Shown here one piece after another: positions 1 through 8,111 of a stretch of DNA of 10,693 bases. Origin of the DNA: CAIWXH01 sp964555675. Lineage in GTDB: Bacteria > Chloroflexota > Chloroflexia > Chloroflexales > Chloroflexaceae. The stretch is from assembly GCA_964555675.1 (NCBI GenBank), contig CAZKTU010000228.1, positions 1 through 10,693 of the forward strand, written 5' to 3'. The number at the start of each line of letters is the position of its first letter. The first letter of the stretch is position 1. The position numbers and the translations under genes were made by a program. The notes beneath the pieces are model-generated. The model saw only the letters and a list, made by a program, of their open reading frames with translations, searched no databases and had not been told where the DNA came from.

Positions 1-427
1 GGGTATCCGAGGTGACCCGGCTGACGATCGTGCCCGAGGGGAACTGGTCGTAGAACGAGAGGTCCCGCTCCATCACGGCGCTGAAGGCGTCTTCGCGCAG
101 CTTCAGCACCACGTCGCCCACGGCCTCGGCCGAGAGCTTCTGGCGAATGAAGTTGAACAGCCAGCCCGCCGTGCCGAGCACCAGCACCACGCCGGTAAGG
201 GCGAGGACCAGCTGCAGCGCCGGGTTGCCAGCCAACAGGTCGATGCCGCGGGCTACCCCGAAGGGGACGGCGGCCTCGAGCAACGAGACGCCGGCCACCA
301 GCAGGGCCACGCTCGCCATCTTGCGCACGTGGGGCTTGAAGTAGCCGGCGATGCGCTTGATCAGGGTCAGGTCGCTATAGTTGCGGTCGTAGGCGTCGGC
401 CTCAAGACCGTCGAGGATAAAGCCCAT
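1..427 (-). CDS. ABC exporter half-transporter, N-terminal part (runs off left edge)
   Basis: This is the start of an ABC-type exporter subunit (transmembrane domain plus ATPase). Only about 142 residues are in the window; the rest, including the ATPase domain, lies beyond base 1. Two long hydrophobic segments are visible (about residues 37-58 and 72-97). They are followed by the typical first intracellular loop of exporter membrane domains, with DLSFYDQFPSGTIVSRVTSD, which matches the family pattern of F-[FY]-D then S-G-x-[IL]-x-S-R-[VL]-x-x-D. The ATG at 427-425 lies one base after the TAA stop (431-429) of the upstream half-transporter. An AAGGAG sequence sits about 10 bases ahead, inside the upstream gene. 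This spacing implies translational coupling and a heterodimer with the 617-residue partner. The transported substrate cannot be told from sequence. The partner's altered Walker B predicts that this subunit carries the intact catalytic glutamate, which cannot be checked here. Confidence 0.93.
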   Translation of the reverse strand, partial: MGFILDGLEADAYDRNYSDLTLIKRIAGYFKPHVRKMASVALLVAGVSLLEAAVPFGVARGIDLLAGNPALQLVLALTGVVLVLGTAGWLFNFIRQKLSAEAVGDVVLKLREDAFSAVMERDLSFYDQFPSGTIVSRVTSDT

Positions 428-428
428 G

Positions 429-2282
<1,854 letters not shown>

Positions 2283-2327
2283 ATTGGGCTCCCTATGGCT
2301 ACGGAACAATTGAGCTGAAACCGTCCT

Positions 2328-2333
2328 ATTGTA
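2328..2333 (-). promoter_or_regulatory. possible -10 box for the ABC exporter pair
   Basis: On the minus strand the sequence reads TACAAT, about 46 bases before the GTG start. A CTGACG at 2359-2354 is a poor -35 candidate at 20 bases spacing. Only the -10 resembles a sigma-70 box, so the call is weak. Confidence 0.25.
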
Positions 2334-2400
2334 GCCGATCTTGCCGCCGTCCGCGTCAGACCTGCGCCCTACGCCCCGCCGGCCAGCCCGCCAGGGCGTG

Positions 2401-2406
2401 TATACT
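2401..2406 (+). promoter_or_regulatory. possible -10 box for the ROK kinase
   Basis: TATACT lies 60 bases ahead of the kinase ATG and matches the sigma-70 -10 consensus at 5 of 6 positions. No -35-like hexamer stands at the right distance, because the upstream stretch is GC-rich. It would give a leader of roughly 55 bases. Confidence 0.35.
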
Positions 2407-2466
2407 AGAGTCTCACCAGATTGACTGTGCAATCTCCTATTCTCCCAAGCTTGCGATGAGGTAACT

Positions 2467-3513
2467 ATGGGTGCAGAGCGGCACGTGTTCATCGGCACCG
2501 ACAGCGGGGCAACGACCTCGAAGATCGGGGGCGTGTGGGAGGACGGCAGCACCGTCTCGACCAGTCTGCTCCAGCGGGCCACCAACGCCCAACTCGGGCC
2601 CGAGGCGGTGGTGCGCGGGTGGGTCGAGACGATCGGCATCTACCTCGAGCAGAACGGCCTGAGCTGGGGGCAGGTGCAGGGCGTCGGGGTGGCCATCCCG
2701 GGGCCGCGCCGCAGCTACGGGGTGCTCGAGCGGGGGCCGAACCTGCCCGAGAGCTTCGTCGGCTTCGACGTCTACACGGCCTATACCACGGCCCTGGCCG
2801 AGCGGGCCGGGCGGGCCATCCCCCTGGCCGTAGGCAACGACGGCAACATGGGCGGGGTGGCCGAGGCCCAGCGCGTGCGCAGCGCCGGCGCCGGGGGGGT
2901 GCTCATGCTCGCCCCGGGCTCGGGCCTGGGCTGCGCCTACATCGACCCCCGCGGCCTGCCCCTCGACGGCGACACCCTGGCCGGCATGGAGGCCAGCCAC
3001 ATGCCCGCGCCGCTGCACCTGCTGGGGGCCAAAGCCTACCCTTGCGGCTGCGGGCGCACCTGGGGCTGCGTCGAGGTCTACACCACCCTGGCGGGCCTGC
3101 CCTTCCTGCTGGCCGAAAAGCTGCTCGAGCGCCCCGACCACGAGCTGGCCGCCTCGCCCCTGCCCGTGCGCGAGCGTGTTCTGGCCCTGCGCGGCCTCGC
3201 CCAGCGCGGCGATCCCCTCGCGGTCGAGCTGTTCGACTTCCAGGCCCGCGCCCTGGGGCTGCACCTGGCGAGCCTGGCCATGGCCCTCGACCCGAAGTAT
3301 GTGGTGATCGGCGGCGGCCTGATGGACGAGGGCGCGACCACAACCGAGTTCCGCGAGCGCTATCTGCGCATCATCGGCGAGACCGCCGCGCCCTACCTCT
3401 GGCCCGCCCAGCGCGAGACAATCAGCATTGTGCCCGCCACCCTCGGCGACCTCTCGCAGGCGATCGGGGCGGCCCTCGTCGCGCTCTACCAATTCGCGCC
3501 GGCGCGGTCGTAG
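2467..3513 (+). CDS. ROK-family sugar kinase (348 aa)
   Basis: This is a predicted cytoplasmic ATP-dependent kinase of the ROK family (glucokinase, N-acetylsugar kinases and relatives). The N-terminus carries the phosphate-binding pattern GTDSGATTSK (residues 10-19). The catalytic Asp is D125 in GNDGN. A zinc-binding cluster follows: H178, then C193, C195 and C201 in CGCGRTWGCVE. This resembles the family signature CxCGxxGCxE but has one extra residue between the second and third Cys. There is no N-terminal helix-turn-helix, so it is a kinase rather than a NagC/XylR-type repressor, and its length fits a stand-alone enzyme. The ATG at 2467 has GAGG a few bases upstream. The gene is divergent from the exporter and followed by a repeat element, so it is probably monocistronic. 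The sugar substrate cannot be assigned: no transporter or sugar pathway gene adjoins it. Confidence 0.93.
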   Translation: MGAERHVFIGTDSGATTSKIGGVWEDGSTVSTSLLQRATNAQLGPEAVVRGWVETIGIYLEQNGLSWGQVQGVGVAIPGPRRSYGVLERGPNLPESFVGFDVYTAYTTALAERAGRAIPLAVGNDGNMGGVAEAQRVRSAGAGGVLMLAPGSGLGCAYIDPRGLPLDGDTLAGMEASHMPAPLHLLGAKAYPCGCGRTWGCVEVYTTLAGLPFLLAEKLLERPDHELAASPLPVRERVLALRGLAQRGDPLAVELFDFQARALGLHLASLAMALDPKYVVIGGGLMDEGATTTEFRERYLRIIGETAAPYLWPAQRETISIVPATLGDLSQAIGAALVALYQFAPARS

Positions 3514-3542
3514 GCGGCGCGGCCGTAATCGCTAAAGGTTTT

Positions 3543-3691
3543 ACCACGAAGGGCACGAAGATCACGAAGGCGAGAGGGACGCTCTGCTGTGGCCATTCGA
3601 TCGCTGCCGCTCGCTCTGCTCAGACACAGCGGCCAGGCATAGGGCGCACATCCGATCTTCGCGCGCTTCGTGGTCTTCGTGGTGAAAAACG
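3543..3691 (+). repeat. 149-bp inverted-repeat element, copy 1
   Basis: The left arm holds three copies of a 9-base unit built on CACGAAGR (3543-3569). The right arm (about 3656-3691) holds the complementary CTTCGTG units, so the element can fold into a long imperfect hairpin. Its reverse-oriented relative at 8841-8989 aligns with it from end to end without gaps, at roughly 70% identity by hand count. Both carry GCCGCTCGCTC at the same internal offset of 63. There is no coding capacity beyond repeat-encoded junk frames. It starts 30 bases after the kinase stop and ends 4 bases before the palindrome at the assembly gap. Short CACGAAGG repeats of this kind are, from memory, common in environmental bacterial genomes; their function is unknown to me. 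Confidence 0.85.
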
Positions 3692-3695
3692 CATT

Positions 3696-3819
3696 TGCGT
3701 CGACGCANNNNNNNNNNNNNNNNNNNNNNNNNNNNNNNNNNNNNNNNNNNNNNNNNNNNNNNNNNNNNNNNNNNNNNNNNNNNNNNNNNNNNNNNNNNNN
3801 NNNNNNNTGCGTCGACGCA
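3696..3819. other. 100-N assembly gap flanked by identical 12-bp palindromes
   Basis: Bases 3708-3807 are exactly 100 Ns, the conventional size for a gap of unknown length. The 12 bases on each side (3696-3707 and 3808-3819) are both TGCGTCGACGCA, which is its own reverse complement. The true sequence may be a simple 12-base overlap of two contigs (no missing DNA), or the palindrome may bound a missing repeat. Any open frame read through this stretch is artificial. Confidence 0.98.
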
Positions 3820-3837
3820 TATTAAGAGGAGCACGCG

Positions 3838-4770
<933 letters not shown>

Positions 4771-4800
4771 GCCGGAAATAGTAGTTCACGAATTCACAAC

Positions 4801-4828
4801 TAGACAGGCTGCACCCAAAAAGTATACT
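4801..4828 (+). promoter_or_regulatory. Sigma-70-type promoter for the ferredoxin cassette
   Basis: TAGACA (4801-4806) and TATACT (4823-4828) each match consensus at 5 of 6 positions and are separated by 16 bases. Transcription would start near 4835, about 37 bases before the first ATG of the cassette. The region is locally AT-rich compared with the genes on both sides. Confidence 0.6.
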
Positions 4829-4871
4829 AAGCCCAGGACTTCGTAGCGGCTAACGTACGGAAGGCACGTCG

Positions 4872-5060
4872 ATGGGTGCATGGATCGATCTTCTCATGCT
4901 GGCCCTCGCCCTGGGTACGGGCTGGATCACCTGGGTGATGGTCACATCGGCGGGCTTGCGCCCTCTCGCCCCGCCCCAGCGCCGGGTCGGCGTGCCCGCA
5001 GCCGGCGACCCGCGCCGGCGTCCAGGCACAGGCTCGCGGGCCATTGACGGCGACCGTTAG
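4872..5060 (+). CDS. Small putative single-span membrane protein (62 aa)
   Basis: I do not recognise this protein. It opens with one hydrophobic stretch (about residues 4-26, WIDLLMLALALGTGWITWVM) that could be a membrane anchor. A Pro/Arg-rich tail follows (RPLAPPQRR, then DPRRRPGTGSR), which would stay in the cytoplasm by the positive-inside rule. The ATG has GGAAGG 7 bases upstream and lies behind a good promoter, which favours a real gene over a chance frame. It is the first of three plus-strand genes with short gaps. It could instead be part of the leader of the ferredoxin mRNA; the short length leaves that open. Confidence 0.5.
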   Translation: MGAWIDLLMLALALGTGWITWVMVTSAGLRPLAPPQRRVGVPAAGDPRRRPGTGSRAIDGDR

Positions 5061-5104
5061 CAGGCAACTTTGCACCCCACAGCAGTGGCTAGATTGTCGT
5101 CACG

Positions 5105-5467
5105 ATGGGTAAACACGAGCGCGACGTGGTCAAGGTCGAGAAGCTGCCGCGCAGCGACCGACCCTGCCTCGCCGTCTGCGCCGGCAAAGACTGCGCCCGC
5201 GCCGGCGCCAAGCAGGTGATCCGCGCGGCCCAGGGGGCCCTCGCCGAGGCCGGTCTCGCCGAGCACGTCGACTTCGCTCTGACGAAGTGTCAGGACTACT
5301 GCGACGACGGGCCGGCCATGACCGTGCTCCCCGGCGAGTTCCCGTATGTCGAACTCTGTCCCGAGTCAGTCCGCCAGGTTGTGCTGGAGCATCTGCGCGA
5401 CGGGCGTCCCGTCCTGAAGCGCCTGCACAAACGCGCCCGGCGCAGATACGAGCGTCGCATGGCCTGA
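5105..5467 (+). CDS. Thioredoxin-like (2Fe-2S) ferredoxin domain protein (120 aa)
   Basis: This is a predicted cytoplasmic electron carrier of the thioredoxin-like [2Fe-2S] ferredoxin family (the fold of clostridial/Azotobacter FeS proteins and the NuoE C-terminal domain). The likely cluster ligands are C25 and C30 in VCAGKDC, and C62 and C66 in KCQDYCDDGP. The following MTVLPGEFPYVELCPESVRQVVLEHL matches the family's strand, Pro loop and last helix. Two further Cys (C21, C85) are present. The last 20 residues are strongly basic (KRLHKRARRRYERR), unusual for a ferredoxin and perhaps a contact surface for an acidic partner or nucleic acid. There is no clear SD before the ATG; a TAGATT at 5090-5095 could give a leaderless transcript. 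It lies between a small membrane protein and an unrecognised duplicated-module protein. The redox partner is unknown. Confidence 0.85.
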   Translation: MGKHERDVVKVEKLPRSDRPCLAVCAGKDCARAGAKQVIRAAQGALAEAGLAEHVDFALTKCQDYCDDGPAMTVLPGEFPYVELCPESVRQVVLEHLRDGRPVLKRLHKRARRRYERRMA

Positions 5468-5504
5468 CCGTCTCGGCCCGCCCGGCCTGCACCGCGGAGC
5501 AATC

Positions 5505-5912
5505 ATGGACCGTGAGCTCGCGACCATCGTCCAGACCGGCCCTGGCCGTTTGATCGGCCTGGCCCCCGACGGCAGCCTGCGCCTCGTCTGGGGCGAGGCG
5601 GCCTTCAGACTGCCCGCCTACGATCTGCCGCACCTCGCCGCGGCCCTCGACGCCTGGTGCGCCGACGAAGAGCCGCCGTCGCTCAGGCGCGGCTACTACC
5701 GCCTCTGCCAGAGCCCCGAGGGCGGCGTGCAGCTCTGGATGGGCGCCGCCGGCCTGCTGATGAGCCGCGAGGAGCTGCGGGCCCTGGCCGCCCTGGTCGA
5801 GGCGGCGGCCCAGGAGCTATGCGCGCCCCTCTGCCGGCAGCCTCGCTCGCCCCTCGGCCTTGGCTACAGGCCGGTGGCCGCCCCCACCCCTGGGGGCGAC
5901 CGGCTGAACTAA
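5505..5912 (+). CDS. Protein of unknown function with two copies of one module (135 aa)
   Basis: I do not recognise this family. The protein consists of two similar modules of about 40 residues. Module 1 (about 14-53) contains GLAPDGSLRLVWGEAAFRLP; module 2 (about 63-102) contains QSPEGGVQLWMGAAGLLMS. Each has a [DE]-G turn, a strand ending in W-x-G, a short strand, and then a Leu/Ala-rich helix (DLPHLAAALDAW and ELRALAALVEAAA). The predicted shape is beta-hairpin plus helix, repeated. The C-terminal 25 residues are Pro/Gly-rich and probably disordered. The ATG at 5505 has CGGAG 5 bases upstream and starts 37 bases after the ferredoxin stop, so the two are likely co-transcribed. No catalytic motif is visible; a binding or adaptor role for the ferredoxin is only a guess from position. 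Confidence 0.75.
   Translation: MDRELATIVQTGPGRLIGLAPDGSLRLVWGEAAFRLPAYDLPHLAAALDAWCADEEPPSLRRGYYRLCQSPEGGVQLWMGAAGLLMSREELRALAALVEAAAQELCAPLCRQPRSPLGLGYRPVAAPTPGGDRLN
5879..5898. repeat. GC hairpin at the end of the duplicated-module gene
   Basis: CGCCCCCA and TGGGGGCG form a perfect 8-bp stem around a CCCC loop. It lies inside the last codons of the gene ending at 5912. No T-run follows on either strand, so it is not a standard terminator by itself. It could slow RNA decay or be chance in GC-rich DNA. Confidence 0.4.
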
Positions 5913-5951
5913 AAAAGGGGGCTTCAGGGAGGGCATGCCCTCCCTGAAGCC
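5911..5951 (-). terminator. Intrinsic terminator of dps (perfect 32-base palindrome)
   Basis: Bases 5920-5951 are a perfect palindrome, with a GGCTTCAGGGAGGGC arm (15 bases) and a central AT. On the minus strand the hairpin is followed by CCC and then six T residues (5916-5911), so it should stop transcription of dps. On the plus strand an A-run precedes the hairpin and no T-run follows it, so termination of the ferredoxin cassette there would be weaker. It lies 35 bases after the dps stop codon. Confidence 0.8.
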
Positions 5952-5986
5952 TCATCGTAGCGTATGTCGGGCCAGGGGCGCAGAGA

Positions 5987-6499
5987 CTATCCGCGCTGCT
6001 CGATGTGGGCGCGCAGCAGCCAGGCCATCTTCTCGTGGCGCTCCATCAGGCCGGTGAGGAAATCGCTGGTGCCCATGTCGTCGTACTGCTCGTCGCTGGC
6101 CCGCAGATCGCGGCGCAGGTGGCGGATGATCGCCTCGTGGTCGGCCACGAGCTGAGCGACCATGCCGCGGTCGTCGGGCAGGTCGCCCGGGCGCTCGGCG
6201 AGGGTGGCGAGCTGCAGGAACTCGGTCATACTGGCCGGCACGGCCGGGCCGAGCTGGCGGATGCGCTCGGCGATCTCGTCGATGTCGTCGGCGAGGGCGG
6301 TGTACTGATCCTGGAACAGAGCGTGGAGCGGGCCGAAGGCCATGCCAACCACGTTCCAGTGGTAGTTGCGCAACCGGGTGTAGAGCACATGCTCGTCGGC
6401 CAGCAGCCGGCTCAGGATCGCCACAACGCCCTGCACATTCGTCGCACTCAGGCCCAGGTCGGGGGTCGTAGCCCCTGCGCCCACCGTCTTGGTCGTCAT
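5987..6499 (-). CDS. dps: Dps-family ferritin-like protein (170 aa)
   Basis: Dps proteins form 12-subunit cytoplasmic cages that oxidise and store iron and protect DNA during oxidative or starvation stress. The family core is clear: RNYHWNVVGMAFGPLH, then a long helix with ALADDIDEIAERIRQLG. Compared with E. coli Dps, the ferroxidase-site residues appear as H47, W48, H59, D74 and E78, but the position of E. coli D67 is Gln63 (next residue D64). The N-terminus (about 20 residues) is short and not Lys-rich, so DNA binding by a basic tail is not evident. The ATG at 6499 is chosen over GTG at 6502 because GGAG stands 7 bases before it. It has its own candidate promoter, is divergent from the RidA-family gene, and ends in a strong hairpin terminator. 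Confidence 0.93.
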   Translation of the reverse strand: MTTKTVGAGATTPDLGLSATNVQGVVAILSRLLADEHVLYTRLRNYHWNVVGMAFGPLHALFQDQYTALADDIDEIAERIRQLGPAVPASMTEFLQLATLAERPGDLPDDRGMVAQLVADHEAIIRHLRRDLRASDEQYDDMGTSDFLTGLMERHEKMAWLLRAHIEQRG

Positions 6500-6559
6500 C
6501 ACTATTCTCCTTCCTCAGCGGACCGCGCGGGCCCACAGGCACAGCTTCTCACTACAAGA

Positions 6560-6588
6560 ACGATACCAGAAATACGAGGGCGGATCAA
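6560..6588 (-). promoter_or_regulatory. Candidate dps promoter
   Basis: On the minus strand TTGATC (6588-6583) and TATCGT (6565-6560) stand 17 bases apart. Each matches the sigma-70 consensus at 4 of 6 positions, and the spacing is ideal. The start point would be about 50-60 bases before the dps ATG. No Fur- or OxyR-like palindrome was recognised nearby. Confidence 0.4.
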
Positions 6589-6602
6589 AGGTCGGGCGGA
6601 CG

Positions 6603-6631
6603 TTGCGCAAGTGCGGGGCCTGTGCTACAGT
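6603..6631 (+). promoter_or_regulatory. Candidate promoter of the RidA-family gene
   Basis: TTGCGC (6603-6608) and TACAGT (6626-6631) are 17 bases apart. The -35 is a 3 of 6 match and the -10 a 4 of 6 match. It lies back to back with the dps promoter, only about 15 bases away, so the two units may be controlled together. Confidence 0.4.
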
Positions 6632-6693
6632 CTGCAGACCGCGCCCCCACCCCTGAGTATGCCCGCCGAACCAAAGCATAGAAGGAGCATCCC

Positions 6694-7146
6694 ATGTCCT
6701 ACGAGGCCAAGCTGCGCGAGATGGGCTACGTCGTAGAGCCGGTGGAGCTGAACGCGGGCAGGCTGATGCTCGCGAAGCGGCTGGGGAATGTGATCTACAC
6801 CTCGGGTTCGGTGTCGCGCTGGGGCGGAGAAGAGATCAAGGGCAAGCTGGGCGCCGACCTGACGGTCGAGCAGGGCTACGCGGCGGCGCGCCTCTCGGCC
6901 CTGGCCTGCCTCGCGGCCGTGAAGACCCTGGCGGGCAGCCTCGACAACGTCGTGCAGATCGTCAAGCTACTGGGCATGGTCAATGTCGCCCCCGGCTTCG
7001 ACGACACGCCGGGGGTCATCCACGGCTGCAGCGACCTGCTGATCGAGCTGTTCGGCGAGAGCGGGCGTCACGCCCGCAGCGCGGTGGGCATGACCATCCC
7101 CTTCAACTACGCGGTCGAGGTCGAGCTGATCGTCGAGGTGCGCTGA
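6694..7146 (+). CDS. RidA-family (YjgF/YER057c/UK114) protein, 150-residue type
   Basis: RidA-like proteins are small cytoplasmic trimers; the archetype hydrolyses reactive enamine/imine intermediates released by PLP enzymes such as threonine dehydratase. This one is of the longer, about 150-residue subtype. Family features are the N-terminal strand GNVIYTSGSVSR (31-42), the helix with AAARLSALACLAAVKTLAGS, the VVQIVKLLGMVNVAPGF strand (86-102), and the closing HARSAVGMTIPFNYAVEVELIVE, where R128 lies where RidA has its substrate carboxylate-binding Arg105. The ATG at 6694 has AAGGAG with 6 bases spacing. The next gene starts 10 bases downstream, so they probably share a transcript. The longer subtype is not proved to have enamine deaminase activity, so no gene symbol is given. 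Confidence 0.93.
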   Translation: MSYEAKLREMGYVVEPVELNAGRLMLAKRLGNVIYTSGSVSRWGGEEIKGKLGADLTVEQGYAAARLSALACLAAVKTLAGSLDNVVQIVKLLGMVNVAPGFDDTPGVIHGCSDLLIELFGESGRHARSAVGMTIPFNYAVEVELIVEVR

Positions 7147-7156
7147 TACCACGCGT

Positions 7157-8011
7157 ATGGCACTCGACCTGGCAGCACAGCTTGCAGCCTTCCGGGCGGC
7201 TCACAGGCCGCTGCAGCGACGCTTCGCCGGAGTGACCTGGAGCTATATCGCCGGCGGCGGCGGCCCGAGCACGCTGCTGCTGCTGCCAGGGGCGCCCGGC
7301 ATCGCCGAGATGGCCTTCCCCTATATCGACGCCTTCGAGCGACGACACCGCGTGATCGCCCCGAGCTACCCGGCCGCCATCGACTCGCTCGATCAGCTCC
7401 TCGCGGGCCTCGAGGAGCTGATCGCGGCCGAGGCCGAGGCCCCCATCCACCTGATCGGGGCCTCCTTCAGCGGGCTGGTCGCCCAATACCTCCTCGGGCG
7501 CCACCCCGAGCGTCTGAGGAGCCTGCAGATCGGGGATACGGGGGTGCCGCGCGCCGAGCGGGCCCGCGCCCTGAGGCTGGCGAGGGCCGCGATCGGCGCC
7601 CTGCCACGGCTCGGTGTCCAGGCCGTCCTCGCGGCAGCCCTGAGCTATGTCCTCTATGGCAGCACACCTGCCCATCGCTTCTGGCAGCGCTACTTCAAGG
7701 GCGTGGTCGCGGCGCTCACGGTCGGCGAGTTCGCCAACCGCCTCCAGGTGATGATCGACATGGACCGCTGCGGGGCCCTACTCGACGGAGCCATCACGTG
7801 GCGCGGCCCGACCCTGCTGATCGAGACGGCCGACGATCCCCTCTTCGCCGCCCACGAGCGCGCCGAGCTGCGCAGGCGCTACGCCCACGCCGAGCTCCAC
7901 ACCTTCTACAACCGCGGCCACATTACCGCCCTCACCCGCGCCCCAGAGTACATTCGGGTGATGCAGGCGTTCCTGGCTCGCCACACCTCGAGCGGAGAGC
8001 GGAACGATTGA
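7157..8011 (+). CDS. Alpha/beta hydrolase (284 aa)
   Basis: This is a predicted soluble alpha/beta-fold hydrolase. The oxyanion region is LLLPGAPG (41-48). The nucleophile elbow is GASFSG with S103 as nucleophile; the usual G-x-S-x-G has Ser in its last place, followed by Gly. The acid is D226 or D227 in ETADDPLF, and the base is H255 in NRGHIT. A variable cap domain lies between about residues 130 and 210. It is a single enzyme of normal size, without signal peptide. The ATG lies 10 bases after the RidA-family stop; the only SD-like sequence (GAGGTG) is about 16 bases away, so translation may depend on coupling to the upstream gene. Esterase, lipase and hydrolytic dehalogenase activity are all possible. 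Confidence 0.9.
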   Translation: MALDLAAQLAAFRAAHRPLQRRFAGVTWSYIAGGGGPSTLLLLPGAPGIAEMAFPYIDAFERRHRVIAPSYPAAIDSLDQLLAGLEELIAAEAEAPIHLIGASFSGLVAQYLLGRHPERLRSLQIGDTGVPRAERARALRLARAAIGALPRLGVQAVLAAALSYVLYGSTPAHRFWQRYFKGVVAALTVGEFANRLQVMIDMDRCGALLDGAITWRGPTLLIETADDPLFAAHERAELRRRYAHAELHTFYNRGHITALTRAPEYIRVMQAFLARHTSSGERND

Positions 8012-8027
8012 GCGCGTGTCCTCTCCG

Positions 8028-8097
8028 CCGGCTTCGACGGGCTTAGCCGGCTTCGACGGGCTCAGCCACCGGTTGCCTCAGCTTGTCGAAGGCAACC
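8028..8097. repeat. Two 19-bp tandem units plus an inverted CTTCGAC copy
   Basis: CCGGCTTCGACGGGCTTAG (8028-8046) is followed directly by a copy with one change, T to C, at position 17 (8047-8065). The reverse complement of a related sequence, GCTTGTCGAAGG, follows at 8081-8092, so CTTCGAC at 8051-8057 can pair with GTCGAAG at 8085-8091 in a wobble-containing hairpin. A second 7-bp stem, GGTTGCC with GGCAACC, brackets the inverted copy (8071-8077 and 8091-8097). The cluster fills the space between the hydrolase stop and the next SD. Similar CTTCGACAGGCTCAG-type repeats are, from memory, scattered through many environmental genomes. Confidence 0.75.
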
Positions 8098-8111
8098 CTA
8101 AAGGGAGCGCA

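Noticed and set aside
2283..2639. N-terminal extension of the ABC exporter up to an ATG at 2639
   Set aside because: It would overlap the start of the divergent kinase, cover both intergenic promoter candidates and encode non-homologous-looking sequence. The GTG at 2282 has a good SD.
4785..4798. TTCAC repeated at 9-base spacing next to an EcoRI-like GAATTC, just before the cassette promoter; considered as an operator
   Set aside because: It is only five bases, twice, with no true dyad symmetry, which is too little to separate from chance.
8028..8065. Tandem 19-bp units considered as a CRISPR or attachment site
   Set aside because: The units are directly adjacent with no spacers, there are only two, and no integrase or cas gene is near.
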